DNA of 64,000 nt from Castanea sativa (taxonomy: Eukaryota; Streptophyta; Magnoliopsida; Fagales; Fagaceae). Shown piece after piece: positions 23,901 to 36,491 of the stretch (position 1 is the first letter of the stretch; each line of letters starts with the position of its first letter). The stretch is from the NCBI RefSeq assembly GCF_040712315.1, contig NC_134015.1, positions 5,231,945 to 5,295,944 on the forward strand. Direction: 5' to 3'. The position numbers and the translations under genes are program-made. The notes beneath the pieces were generated by a model. It saw only the letters and a program-made list of their open reading frames with translations. It did no database searches and was not told where the DNA came from.

Positions 23901-26900
23901 TGGCCATTCAATCTGGATGGAGATATTCAGTTAAATCTGGATATAATAAGTTTTTGTAAGAAGAACAAGCGTGACACCAACCTAGGCAGTCCGTACCCGA
24001 TGCGATGAAGCTTTTGTGGAACAAAATTTGGGGTCTTAAGGTCCAAAATAAAGTCAAGCATTTAGTATGGAAGGCTTGCAAGAATTCCCTTCCTACTAAA
24101 TTAAATTTGGTTCGACGCAAAGTGATCACTGATGGGCAGTGTGACAGTTGCAAGCAACAGCATGAAGATGTAACTCATGCACTATATGGATGCCCTGCCC
24201 TCGATGACTTCTGGAAACAAACTAAAACATGGAACCATGGTGTACTTAAGAAATTCATATCTTTCCTTGATCTCTTTGACTTCATTCTTGCAGGTAATAG
24301 TGAAGTAGAATTATTTGCGACGGTCATTTGGAACCTATGGAATCGGCGGAACAACCTCAGACTGGGAAAACCATTACATCCCCTTGATAAGGTGCTGGAA
24401 CACTCTCGAGAGCAGCTATTAGAGTCCCACTCCAGCACCCTGAGCCTACCAATTCACCGACGGCAGCAAGCAGCAACGTGGACTACACCAGAGCAATAGT
24501 GGGTGAAAGTGAACTTTGATGGAGCAACTTTTGCGTCTGACAATACCCCTGAATTGGGAGTGGTAATACGGAATGACGCGGGTCTTGTTATGGTATCCTT
24601 ATCACAACAAATTCCTATGCCATCTATGGTTATTGAAGTCGAAGCCCTGGCAGCAAGGACAGCCTTGGAGCTAGCTATAGAATGTGGTTTTACGCGTATA
24701 GTCTTGGAGGGTGATTCTGAGGTTCTATACACAGCAATACATAAGGAGACCAGACGCCTAACACACTTTGGCCACCTCACATCAGATATACTTTTTCTTA
24801 TTTCACACCTTTCTACCTTTAAACTATCTGTTGTTCGCAGACATTGTAATAAGCTTGCTCACGCCTTAGTAAGGAGAGCAACAATCCCCCACAAATGTTC
24901 GTCTGGCTAGAAGATGTATCACCAGACCTCTTGTTTGTATTTTAGATTAATTTTAATAGCCTTCTTGAATAATATGCATTGACTTCTTTCTCAAAAAAAT
25001 AAAAATAAAAATAACAAAGAATAATCCTGGGATACTATATATTATGCATAAATTTTAGAAACTAATGTCTCATCATTAACAAAAAAGAAAAATAGTTTTA
25101 TTATATGAAAATTCTAAAATTATTACAAATTTTACTACAAAAGACTTACAAACTAATGCGACAAAGAGTGTGATATTGTTGCCACTTTAATAACTAATAA
25201 ATTAATATTTGAATAACCTTTATGAGAATAGTAGCCTATCAATTAGCAAGGTTTATATAGTAAAATATGTAATGTTCTTAACATCAATATTTTATGCAAC
25301 AAAAAGTGTGATATTGTTGGCACTTTAATTACTAATAAATAAATGTACGAATAACCTTTATGGGATTAGTATCCTATCAATTAGTAAGGTTTATATAGTA
25401 AAATATGCAATATCCTTGGCATCAATCTTTTATCGCATTATTCAAGTGGCATCAATTTGAAATATTGCCAAATTGGCTTATAAGCCTTTTTTGCAGGATT
25501 TTTTCTTCTTCACTTTCTATAAATCAGTAGTTCCAACTAGAAGTGACGAGTGATCTAAATTTGTAATACCTTTAACATTTTCTATTAAAGTTGATGTACT
25601 ATCATTCATATTTATCATATTTATTATCACATTAATTTGTAAATACTTTATATAAAATTTAAAAATTTGCAAGCACGTAATAGAAAATTTGATTGTAGTT
25701 CTAGTATTTTCCATAAGCTAATAGGCTAGGATGATATCACGACGAAAGCTTTAAGTATATGATTACCAGATTTTTTAAGACAAAAAAAATATAACACTTA
25801 CCAAATTGCTGAGGATTACTGGCGATGTTGACTAGAGGGGTAAAGATGTCGAAGAAGACCAGCTTGGCATCGGGATGCTTGCTTTGAAGGGACGCTATTC
25901 CTGCTTTTAACAGATTATTGTACATTTGTGCTCCTAGGTTTGCGGCCACTGAACAAGATGACCCTCCTGTAAGTCTTGCTGATGGCTCGCATCCAAATGC
26001 TACAGTACTAAGAACACCAAATCGCCTTGCCCCCAGTGCATACAATTGCTTCACAGATTTATATTTGATATGGTTAGGTGCTTGGTGCTCTTTGCTACTA
26101 TTTTTAACGAAGGGAATGACATATACATAGTTAAAAAGATAAGTGGTTCTAAATCACAAACTATTACACAATTTTTTTTACAATTACTTTAATGTGACAA
26201 ACTGTGAATGGATATCAATGACTTACACATGAACCTATCATTTTTTTATTTTATTTTTATCACTTACAATATGCCATACCATAGCAAAGAAATTGTATAA
26301 TAATTTATATATGAAACTAGGTTTTTTTTTTTTTTTCTAAAAAGTTACTTAGGGCTGTCATAAGTCATAATGAAAGAAATATACCTCCAAAAAAGTGGTA
26401 GACCAGGTAACCAATTGAGCACAATATGCAGGAAAAGTATACTCTGATTTCCTCATACCAGCAGTATATGATACTCCAATGTCATTGTTGCCTGCTGACA
26501 TTAGCACAAGGCTGTTGGCTATGATGGCTTTTGCTTTCTCTTCACCAACAACCCCTGTTAGCTTCCCTATGTAATCCTTGAAGTATTGTAACTGTTGGGA
26601 CATTGCCACAACTCCCTGATTCCAACAAAACAATTAAATTGCAAGAAAGCCTAGAATTTTGAAAGCACAGTAAATAATGTATAATTATTAGATTAAGGAA
26701 AATATTAATTCAGCTCTTCTAATCGGATTTTTTGTTGTCTCGTGTTTTTGGTATTGGATCCCATCACCTAAAACACGGAGGGGCAGAAGATACAATTGAG
26801 GGAGTTTAAGTACTATCCTCTAGATTATTTGAAAACCAACAAATGTCGTAATTTATATGAATAAAAGAGAGAGGAGGGGCATCATATCCCTTGTCTTGTG

Positions 26901-28002
26901 GTTCTGCTAGGTAACAATTTAGTTTAAAGACTTTCAATTCTTATATTTCACCTCCTAATTTTTTTAAAAAAAAATTAAATTATTCGGGTTTTGTTCAAAT
27001 TCTATTTTGCATGTTTTGGTTGAAAAAATTACCTCCTTTTGATTCCATCCAGTAACAATTTAATTCCACGATTTTTTTAATTGTAACATTTTGATCCCAA
27101 AAGTTTAAATTTAGATGAAATCAAAAGAAATACTTTTGACAAAATCCAAACAATTTGATTTTTGTCCAAATCATAATGCGGTTAAATGTAATTAACAATA
27201 AAAAGTTTGTATACTAATTTGTGATAGAGCCAAATTTAAAAAGGGCAAACATTATTGTCCAAATAAATAAATATAAAAGATAGATACCAGTGTACTGGAT
27301 GTTAATGGATCAATTCCCGAGCCACCGGAAGCAAAGCCTACACCGGTTAGGAGATCATCACTTTGAAGGTCTGGTTTAAGATAAGCTGGTACAGTATCTT
27401 TAATTCCCAAGGCCTCCGCTGAAATGAATATGAAATGGGTAAGTAACCACAACAATTTGGTGTTATTTTCAAATTAAACCTTAAAGTTTTGAGCGTAATA
27501 CTTTTAACCCTATAGTTTAAAAATTACTGTAATTTAGATTTTTTTTTAAGTCACTTTCAACTAAAATTTTTAGACATTTTTTTTGAGTCTCTTTCAACTA
27601 AAATAACAAAAATTTACTTAAACTATACCTAGAATTTTTTGTACACTAGAACTCAAAAGCAAAAACAGAAACTTTTTATACGTAGTACATAAAATATGCA
27701 TCATGCATGAGAGAGAGATGTTTGGTAAGTAAAAGAGTTTATGATATTATACCTATCAAGTCTGTGGGGTTTTTTCCATTGCAAAATCTTCCCGTTGCAA
27801 CTTTTCCCGGGAAGTCTCTTCCATATGGAGGGTAATTGCACCTACCTGAGAGAAGATTGTTATTCATGCCTGTATCAAGAATCGAATCTCCAAATGAGAA
27901 AATTGCTGAAAATGTTTTATTTGCTTGAGCTCCTATGGTGCAGAAAAATAGACAAGCGCAAGCTTGAAGTAGGAAAAGTATAAATGAAGATGTAGAAGCC
28001 AT
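20995..28002 (-). CDS. GDSL esterase/lipase (EXL-like), gene A
   Basis: Five exons on the minus strand: 27753-28002, 27288-27418, 26385-26615, 25802-26048 and 20995-21173. All introns are GT-AG. The exons sum to 1038 bases, 345 residues, usual for plant SGNH/GDSL lipases. Seen: a signal peptide (about 1-25, ending IGAQA), block I FSFGDSILDTG with Ser40, block II GFASGGSGID (Gly115/116), block III SAGNNDIG with Asn171, and block V CPDASTYVFWD-VHPTE with Asp320 and His323. The catalytic set is complete, so a secreted serine esterase acting on acyl esters is expected; substrate is unknown. Layout and motifs resemble the EXL (extracellular lipase) clade. Intron 4 is 4628 bases because a LINE inserted there in the opposite orientation. 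A TATA box lies about 85 bases upstream of the start. The exon-4 acceptor (GTGAAG before CAATTG) is the least certain junction. Confidence 0.85.
21303..25011 (+). mobile_element. 5'-truncated L1-type LINE in intron 4 of gene A
   Basis: A plant L1 element without its first ORF. From about 21316 it encodes the end of the AP endonuclease (GFMDLGFVGFPFPW, TTSDHKP), then reverse transcriptase (APLKAPGPDDMPPLFYH, FRPISLSNVLYRI, KLDMSKAYDRVEW, GFRQGDPLSPYLF, LLFADDSLIF), a zf-RVT zinc-binding region (WKACKNSLPTK, CDSCKQQHEDVTHALYGC) and a C-terminal plant RNase H (VNFDGATF, LEGDSEVLYTAI). It is dead: a frameshift near 22700, many stops between 23120 and 23440, another break after 23875, and a stop at 24497-24499 before the RNase H part. 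The A-rich tail is at about 24993-25011. Flanks continue the intron seen uninterrupted in genes B and C. The target duplication is blurred (aacaaaacagtag against aacaaagaat). Confidence 0.9.
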
Positions 28003-29329
28003 TTTTACAAACTCTGAGTGCTAAGTTTTTCTAGTGATGGATGCTTTAGTTTCTCATGGCCTAAATGAAGTCTGAAGTGTGTGTATTTATACTCTCATAG
28101 ATATGATAATAAACAAGCAATTAATGGTAAGACATTTAAACTACAAGAGTGAAAGAAATTTGACATATCAAAATTTGATTTAAAATTTCTATCAATTGTT
28201 GTCAATCGTAATAAATCATTTCTTTAAAAGCGTTAATGCATTAATTTAAATTAAATATTCCCCAAAATATTAGCTTAGTAGGTTATATTTCTTTAATATT
28301 AAGAAATTAAGGTAGTCCTCATCTTGGGGTATTATCTCTATAACTCCACGTTTAGAAACTTCACTATGGATTATTATTGTGTTTTAATAGATTATTAATT
28401 TGCACGATTTGTTATAAGGAACCAGATTCATGTCATGTGAATTCCCTAAAAAAAAAAAAAGATTCATGTCATATGAAGGTACTCATAACTTAAAATACTT
28501 ATTTATTTTTTGACTTGAATCTGATAAATTATTTTTATGTTATTAATTTGATATAACTAAATGAGTAAAACTGTAATTTAGTATTAATGTGCCTCGATGG
28601 TATTTGCTCTCCAACTTTCCCTTTAGAAACCCAAAAAAAGAAAAGAAAATTCATAATGAGTTATTTCAGGTTAATAGATTATTAATGTACATTATCTATG
28701 ATAGAGAACTAGATCAATTTCATGTGAATGTACTCATCAATATATTTTAAAATAATTATTTATTTATTTTACATGAATTTAATTACTTATTTAAATTTTA
28801 TTAATTTAATATAACGAAATGAATATAATATAATATAATTAATATAAATAAATATTTTTAAATATACTTCACACACAAAAAAATGGTAAATATTGATGAC
28901 ATTAGTTTATGTCTAATATGTATATTATTAGAGTTAAGTTTAAGTTACACTTGATGTAATTAGTGATATAGCCAAAAAAATTATTTTTGGGAGGCCGCAA
29001 TTAACCTTAATTTTATGGATGTGTAATATTCTATATCCTGTATCTAATTACACTATATCTAATAAAGCACAAAAAACTACATTTTTCATATATATAAATG
29101 AGACGTGATTTAAAACCTATGGTAAAAACTCAATATCTAAATGTTAGGAGAATGTCATATATATATTTTCTTGCTATGTATGTATAGTTTTAAAATTATG
29201 TGCTGAAAAATTATAGTAAAATAAAAACTCCTATGGTTGAATTTTCAAATTATGATAGATTTAATTAAACTAAATATAATTAAAATTTTATGAGAAGAAA
29301 TTAGGTGTCTTCATTATTTTCTTAGATAT
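28003..29329 (-). promoter_or_regulatory. Gene A promoter and 5' flank
   Basis: On the minus strand a TATA box (TATAAATA) sits at about 28084-28091, some 85 bases before the ATG, followed by the 5' UTR. The first 0.9 kb is the same sequence as the four-unit array at 13503-17354 and the gene B flank. A short A-rich direct duplication (about 28435-28477, repeated gattcatgtcat) is private to this copy. The rest up to 29329 aligns with the block B flank at about 53100-54380. Confidence 0.6.
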
Positions 29330-30125
29330 TGTAAGCGCACAATTGGTACCCGGACCTTAACACGTGATGGACTTAGGCCCAAATGGCCTTATACAATCAA
29401 ATTTGTAGAATGTGTGCTTGAAACCTAGGTCTTACGGATATTAGACTACAAATGGAAGACTAGATTACCACTTCACACACAATCAAAGGATGAAAATAGT
29501 GAGAAATCCTCCTCAAACGTAAGCCAAAGAAGTCTTATATTGCTATTCTTTCTTTGAATAATAGACTAAAATTGAAGGTGAAGTATACAATACTCTCTTT
29601 CTCTCTTTTCTTTTTTTAGCCTCCCCCCCTTTTCTTCCGATGCTCTTTCTTTCTCCTTTATATCATTTTTCTTCTTCCCTTTATCTTCCACGTGTATCAC
29701 AAATTACCCTATTAGATACTTATCACATCTACCACCTTCTTGATATCTTCAAACAATAGCTGGAAGGCTGAACATTACTGTTCAGAGGTCATTTCCCCAT
29801 TAATGTGGTCAGGGAGGTAGGTGCAGGGTCTTTAATGCGGTGGTAACAGCCTTTTCCCTAAATATTTCTCATACGTTCTTCCTCTTTATAACTATGTGAA
29901 ACACATCTTTACCCACCAAACCTTCCGGAGTTCTCTCCCCAAACATCATGACGTGTCATACAATCTTTACTTGACTTGTCTGAGGAGATGCCTCTCCTCG
30001 GACAACCTCACCAATCTCTCTGGCATGAATTGGCCAGTGGGCCCCAAAGTTTCTGCTCGGACAGGCTCATATCACCAAATCAGGTTCAAGGCCCAAATCC
30101 GTGTTTTGATCATTTTACCCCCACA
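29330..30125 (-). mobile_element. Solo LTR, Tat/Gypsy-like, in block A
   Basis: A 796-bp unit with TG...CA ends. Read on the minus strand it begins TGTGGGGGTAAAATG and ends CAATTGTGCGCTTACA, very close to the end of the Tat LTR at 33637-34404 (CAATTGTGCACTTACA), so it belongs to a related family. The flanks are gatat (29325-29329) and tatat (30126-30130), a 5-bp duplication with one change. Block B shows the empty site (cttagatataattag, about 54372). It contains ctcctcgga motifs like those of the full Tat element. Confidence 0.8.
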
Positions 30126-30573
30126 TATATAATTAGACGTTTATGGGAAGAAAATAACACGTCATTTTGTTGACAAAATGACACATCATCATTGTATACA
30201 TCCTCTAACGGTAAGGATCTAACTTTTATAATAGGATCAAACTTTTATAATGTATTTTAAATTATTATATGTGACGAAAAAGTAAAAAAATCATAACAAA
30301 AAAAGATTTTTGAACATCTTTCCAAATTGTAAGACATTTAATTAGGTTAGATATAGTTAGACGTTTTTGAGAAGAAATTGTCTTTTTTGTTTAGAAACAA
30401 AATTAATTGTCTTTATTATTGTCTTTCTCACAATAAAATGGATTATAAGCCTTTTGACACATGTAATTGCCATTTATGCTTTGAAAAATGACACATGTCA
30501 TCATGGCAAGCATCCTCTAATCGTGAGAATCCAACTTTTATAATATAAATATAATTATAAATAAATTAAGATA

Positions 30574-30614
<41 letters not shown>

Positions 30615-31544
30615 ATGATATGATATGATATGGTTATTTATATAATAAATTGGCACTAAAAGCATATGCTAATATAAATATAAATATTAGGCACTAGGCA
30701 AGAGATAATATCTTTATTGCATATTTACACATATTTAGTTATATTAAAAATAAATAATTAGACTCACGTAAGAAAAAAAAATTATATTAAGTTTTGAGTA
30801 CATTCACATGACATTAATCTGCTGGTTCCTTATAACAGATAATGTATATTAGCCTCCCAAGCATGAGAATAAATTGTTTAGCTCTTTAGGGTCAAAAGTC
30901 CTCGAATTATTTGGTAATTGGTTTTGGCTGATAGGATTAGTTGTCCATAGGAATTTAATTACTTGTTGTACAATATGCTTGCGACGTGTAACTAATATGA
31001 GTGAAGTTCTCCTACATCACCACAAGCAAAAAGATAATGTACATTAATATTCTATTAACACAAAGTAATCCATTACATTTACCAAATGGAAAGTTGGAAA
31101 GAAATACCCAAAATGAGGATTACCTTAATTTGTTAAGGACAAAATTTGGTTATAAACTTGGTTACAACCTAAGGGTACAACACCTACTAGAAGAAACTAA
31201 CATGACTACATATTTTAAATATCTAATTTTTGGATCGAATTTTATTTATATTTTTAAGACACATGTCAAGTTTTGTGTCAATTGGATGTTATTTACTATT
31301 TGATCCATTCACTTATTTTTTATACATAGTTTTAAACTTCAAAAACTTCAAATTTAAATATTTTATTGATAACATAGATATTGATCTTTAATCTTCTAAA
31401 ATTTTTTTATAAGAATAAAGGATATGAGAAGAAAATGTAATCCTATAGTGAATTTGTCAAAATTCACATTTAATAAAAAAATAGTGAGTGAAATTGTAGT
31501 CTTAGATTACAACCAAATTTGTTATCAAACTTTGTCCATTTCTT
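30126..31544. other. GDSL block flank, no gene seen
   Basis: AT-rich duplicated flank, alignable with block B from about 54375 to 55210. It includes an (AT)n tract at about 30575-30611 followed by tgata repeats. The frame near 31001-31303 has no recognisable content. Confidence 0.45.
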
Positions 31545-31777
31545 AATATTAGAGCAATATAAATTACTAAGCAAACATTTTTGGAGATATTATTAAATGT
31601 ATTTGTGCTTTCAAGGATTTTTTTGAGAATCTTACTTTCATTGCCTTACCATAAAGGTATAAACTACTAATTCACTATTCTATCTGTGAGAGTTTATATA
31701 AATACACACAATTTAGACTTCATTTGGCCTATGAGAAACTTAAACATTCATCAATAGAAAAATTCAGTGTTCAATTA

Positions 31778-31863
31778 ATGTTTATGAAAATGCCTTCTGC
31801 ATCTTCATTTATACTTTTCATATTTCAAGCTTTTCTATTTTTCTATACCATAGGAGCTCAAGT
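31778..31863 (+). pseudogene. GDSL signal-peptide fragment (left arm)
   Basis: Plus-strand translation gives MPSASSFILFIFQAF...YTIGAQ, the signal peptide of genes A and B, from in-frame ATGs at 31778, 31784 and 31790. Likeness ends at GCTCAA; the next bases read GTAAGT, a perfect donor consensus not present at this point in genes A and B. No downstream GDSL exon follows on this strand. Confidence 0.7.
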
Positions 31864-32164
31864 AAGTATATTTTAGCATACTTTTAGCAAAAAAATTAAA
31901 TAAGCTAATAACAAATGCATACAAGTATATATAAAAATTCACCCTCTAAATTTTCCCTAACTTGACTTTTGCTCAACTAAGTTTTATTGTAAGGATGAAT
32001 TTTCACATTTACTTGTGTGCATTTGTTATTAGCTTAATTAGCCTTTTGCTAGAAGTATACTAAAATATATTTATATTTTGAAAAAGTGAGAAAAAAAAAT
32101 GATATTTTAAAAAGTTATACATAAAGGCTAAAAGTTAACCAATCAATGGACACAAATAGACTTA

Positions 32165-32236
32165 CATGAGCTCTTGTGGTGCCGAAAATTAGAAAAGCTT
32201 TTAGTAAGAAAAGTATAAATGAAGATGCAGAAGGAA
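32165..32236 (-). pseudogene. GDSL signal-peptide fragment (right arm)
   Basis: Minus-strand translation gives VPSASSFILFLLKAF...TTRAH, a diverged copy of the GDSL signal peptide with its start codon lost. It is the mirror image of the fragment at 31778-31863. No other exon is attached. Confidence 0.65.
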
Positions 32237-32633
32237 CTTTTACAAATTTTGAGTAGTGAATTTTTCTAGTGATGAATGCTTTAGTTTTTCTTAGCCCAAT
32301 TGAATTCTGAATTGTTTGTGTATATTTAAACTCTCACAGAGAGAATAGTAAAGAAGAAGTTAATTGTAACACAATGAAACTTCAAGAATGAGAAATTTGA
32401 CATTAAAATCTGATTTTAACTTCTCTTGCATTATGCTTCTCAAAAAAAAAAAAAAAAACTTCTCTTGCATTAAATAAAATCTTCAAAAGGATTAACGCAT
32501 TAATTATATATTCTGCAAAAATGTTAGCTTAGTAACCTGTTTGCTTTAATATCTATAAATTAAGGTAGTCCGGGCCGGCGCTGGGTATATTTCTTAATTA
32601 CTTTGTGTTAAATTAATTTATTATTATCTTACC

Positions 32634-32640
<7 letters not shown>

Positions 32641-32684
<44 letters not shown>
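32641..32684. repeat. (AT)n microsatellite
   Basis: About 22 AT dinucleotides in the flank of the inverted repeat. Confidence 0.9.
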
Positions 32685-32685
<1 letters not shown>

Positions 32686-33636
32686 CATTATAATGTGCAT
32701 TGTCTGTTATAAGGAACAAGATTAAAGTCATGTTATTACAACAAAGTTGGTTTTTTTTTAGGGTCAATGCCCTAAAAAAAGGTATTAAAAGCCCTCAAAA
32801 AAGATTATTTTGAGGATCTAGATGGCCCTTGATAACTTTTGAAACAAATTCCCTTAAAATAGAAATTTCAACCATCTACACGACCCTTGAAACGAATATT
32901 TTATCTTTATGGAGGATCGGGGACCCTCGAAAAATTAAAAAATAAATAAAAGTTCAATAACCATTTTTTATAAGGTTTTTCTCTTTAAAAAAAAAAAAAA
33001 CCCTCAGCCATGCACATAGACTTTAAAGAATCACATATTACAAAATCTATATTATATTAAAACAAAAATATCAAAACAAAATTCAATTAGCTTTCCAAAT
33101 CACTAAATCCTTCATTTTTGAGGTTTATGGAGATACTATTACATTAACCTAAAGGAACTTAAAAGTATTTTAACTAGAGAATTCTGAAACCAATAAACTG
33201 TTATACCCTAGCCCTCAATTTATACCATGACTTTCTCTCTAAGCCCCTAAAACGCTAGGACTAACCCAAAATTGGACGAATACTTTGTAGTCTCTCTACC
33301 AATGAAGAGAATGAGAGAGAGAAACCAAGAGAGATTGAGACAACTTCAATTTTTTTTCTCGGGAAAAAAACAGACCTGTAATTGAATGAAGAAGTGGAGG
33401 AAATGATATTGCTAACCACTATGCCTTTAGCTTGTCATTGGAGATAAGATCGCCGACCACTATGCTTCAAATCATCGTTGGAGTTAAGTCGTCAACCACC
33501 CCGCCTTTGAGTTTTCTTTGAGAGAGTTGGAGAGCTAAAAATCAAAGAAAATGGGTTTTCTCCTTTTAGTTTTCAAATTATAGATTTATTTCGTGGGTTC
33601 AAAATTTTGAAATATCTTTATTTTGAGAGTTAGGTT

Positions 33637-34404
33637 TGTAGGGAGTAAAGGACTCAAGCAGGCATTTTGGGCCTTTGGGCTACAGTAGGATGGGCTGATC
33701 TGTTTTTAAAGTTAAGGATTTGTTGATACTGCGAATCGGCCCACATGCCAAGGGTCCGAGGACATGTCCGAGGGTGAGTTGCTCCTCGGACGAACCCAAG
33801 AGAATCTGGAGCTTCATTATAAATGTCAAGACACAACTCTGGGAAGACTATTGGTTAAAAGGGGGAAACCCTGAAACCTTCTAGATGCATCAGAGTTAGG
33901 AAAATATCATAAGCAAAGGCTGCCACCTCCACATTAAAGACTCTACACCTACCTCTTTGGCCGCATTAATGGGGAAGTGACCCCTAAACAATAGAACCGA
34001 AACTTCTGGTCACTATTCAAAGGCACTAAGAAAAGAAATATCTAGGGGGGAGGGGGTTGGAGCAACACGTGGACAAAAGTATCAGAAAAAGAAGTATTTA
34101 AGGGGGTGAAGGCCAAAGATGGGGGGGGGATCAGTGAGTAATGAAGAAAGAAATTAAGAATTGTAACCTTTAAGAAGGAAAGAAAGAGAAATAATACAAA
34201 GATAGTCCTCGGCTTACGTCTGAGGAGGCCTATTGGTAATTATTGTTTGTTGTTTACAAATATTGGTAACTCTTAACCTGTTATCAAGTTCTCAGTACTT
34301 CTAACCTAGATTTCAAGCCTACACTCTACAAATTTTATTGTTTAAGGCTCATTGGGCCTGAGCCCGTAGTTGTCTTTGGGTCCAGGTGCAATTGTGCACT
34401 TACA
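33637..34404 (+). repeat. 5' LTR of the Tat element
   Basis: 768 bp, starts TGTAGGGAGTAAAGG and ends GTGCACTTACA. It contains gtccgaggacatgtccgaggg and ctcctcggac motifs and a purine-rich tract (gaaagaaattaag) before the presumed R/U5. Confidence 0.95.
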
Positions 34405-34405
34405 A

Positions 34406-34424
34406 TTGGCGCCGTCTGTGGGAA
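34406..34424 (+). promoter_or_regulatory. Primer binding site
   Basis: TTGGCGCCGTCTGTGGGAA begins two bases after the LTR. TGGCGCC-type sites are found in Tat/Athila elements and are usually assigned to an Asp-like tRNA; the exact tRNA was not checked. Confidence 0.7.
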
Positions 34425-34451
34425 ATCTAGTCTAGAAGGAGCAGGGATACT

Positions 34452-36464
34452 ATGGCAGGCTTAGGTTCTCACCATGCAGAATCACAGGGATCACAATTGG
34501 AGGATCTTTTCGAATGTCTTGAGCGTCGAAGGGATCGTGAGGGAAGTGTCCATACAGAATACCTTGGGGCTAGCCATACTCATGGTGGGGGTAGCACCAC
34601 CCATGAGGATGGTGCTAAAGCCATGCAGAAGGAGATTAATCGTTTGAAGAGAAAGCTATGCCGCGCCAGACGTAGGTCTTCACCGTCCTCATCTAATCTT
34701 TCCTCAGAGGAGGTTCGGGGAGGTAGTTACAGCTCAAGGTCATGCTCACCCCCCAGCGCAATGTCCTCTTGTGAGGAGGATGACCAGCCAGCTCGCAGAC
34801 GCAAGAAACTTCCTTCCAGGGGTTTGGGGAACGATGCTATGAGCCGGGCATTGCACCAACTCTCCAAATCTCCATTTTCACGGAGGATTGAGAAGGGGAG
34901 GCTCCCTAGGAGGTTTACCCAGCCCACCTTCACCATCTACAATGGCCTGACTGATCCAGTGGAGCATGTGAGTCACTTTAACCAGAGGATGGCGGTGCAC
35001 TCTCACAACGAGACCCTGATGTGTAAAGTTTTCCCCTCTAGCTTGGGACCTGTTGCTATGAGGTGGTTCAACGGCCTTAAATCGGGGTCTATAGGTTCGT
35101 TTGGGGAGCTTACTAGAACATTCGCTTCGCGGTTCATTACGTGTAGCAGAGTACCTCGGCCATTGGACTCGCTGCTGTCCATGACCATGAGGGAAGGGGA
35201 GACGTTGAAAGCATATTCCGACCGGTACTGGGAGATGTTTAATGAAATAGATGGTGACTTTGATGAGGTGGCGCTCAATACCTTTAAGGTAGGTCTTCCT
35301 ACTGATCACGACTTGAGAAAGTCTTTGACCAAAAAGCCCATCTGCAGCGTACGTCGCCTCATGGATCGTATTGATGAATACAAAAGGGTAGAGGAAGACC
35401 AGCAGCAAGGAAAGGGAAAGGAGAAGGTTATCCTGCAGGAGAGAAGGGATTTCAGGTCGGACAGATACCACAACAACAAGCTGAGGAGAGATTATATCGG
35501 GCAGTCCGGCTCAGCAGCACTTCAGGCCGTAAACACTGTGTTCCGAGAACCAGTGCACCAACTACTGGAGAAAGTTCGTAAGGAGCCCTTCTTCAGGTGG
35601 CCTAGTAAGATGGCAGGGGACCCTGCGAAGAGGAATCAGAACCTCTTTTGTCAGTACCATCAGGACGTGGGCCACACTACCGAGAACTGTCAGACCCTTT
35701 GGAACCACTTGGAGCAGCTTGTCAGTGAAGGAAAATTGAAGCAGCACTTATGTCAACCTACTGGGCACGGCAGTCAAGCTGGCTTAAACAACCAGAGGAA
35801 CAATCCATCTCGGCCGGCATTGGGAACAATTAACGTTATCTTCGCTGCACCTGGCAGGACCGGCTCAGGTCCTACTAGGGTGATGGCGGTTTCCCATTCT
35901 CAGGCCGAGAAGGCAGGCTGCAGGCCGAAGAGGTTGAAAGTGACTTTGCCCGTCTTGGGATTCTCTGAGGAGGATAAGGTTGGTACCATTCAACCCCATG
36001 ACGATGCTCTTGTGGTCACTCTCAGGATAGGGAATTATGATGTAAACAGGGTGATGATTGATCAAGGCAGCGGTGCAGATATCATGTACCCTGATTTATT
36101 CAAGGGGCTAAGGTTGAAGTTGGAGGATTTCACTTCTTATGATTCACCACTTATAAGCTTTGAAGGAAGAGCCGTTGTGCCGAAGGGCCAGATTCGTTTG
36201 CCCGTTCAATCTGGTTCGGAAACGGTTGAGGTGGATTTCATTGTGGTTGACGCGTACTCCCCATATACAGCTATCCTCGCCAGGCCATGGCTACACGCCC
36301 TGGGAGCAGTCTCCTCTACCTTGCATGTTAAGGTCAAGTTCCCCTTAGGGGAATATGTTGAAGAGATCCTCGGCAGTCAATCGGTGGCAAGGCAGTGTAT
36401 ATCGGCTGCAGTGCTGCACCAGACAGAAGCCGAATCTTCGGCTTTGATCATCAAAGACTTATAG
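34452..36464 (+). pseudogene. Tat gag and protease
   Basis: 670 codons from ATG 34452 to an in-frame TAG at 36462-36464. An N-terminal acidic/Ser-rich and basic coiled region comes first. The gag core follows (FTIYNGLTDPVEHVSHFNQRM, PVAMRWFNGLKSGSI, FASRFITCSRVPRP, LKAYSDRYWEMFNEI). A zinc-knuckle-like CQYHQDVGHTTENC lies near 35650-35690. The aspartic protease has its active site as DQGSGADIMY near 36060. Gag packages the RNA and the protease processes the polyprotein. The same frame continues into the RT region after the stop, so gag and pol were one polyprotein and the TAG is a secondary nonsense mutation. Confidence 0.9.
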
Positions 36465-36491
36465 CAATTAACGGCCCCTGATGCACCTGGA

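Larger units (their letters stand above)
31545..32560. repeat. Inverted repeat with GDSL exon-1 starts in both arms
   Basis: The left arm (+) carries a GDSL 5' flank with a TATA-like tatataaata near 31695 and a signal-peptide start at 31784. The right arm (-) carries the corresponding sequence in reverse (32165-32236 and its flank to about 32560). Between them a second inverted pair (about 31862-31935 against 31990-32068, core ctaataacaaatgcat) forms the inner stem. The two exon starts point toward each other. A remnant of the left arm recurs in block B at about 55800-55990, so the inversion predates the A/B duplication. Confidence 0.7.
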
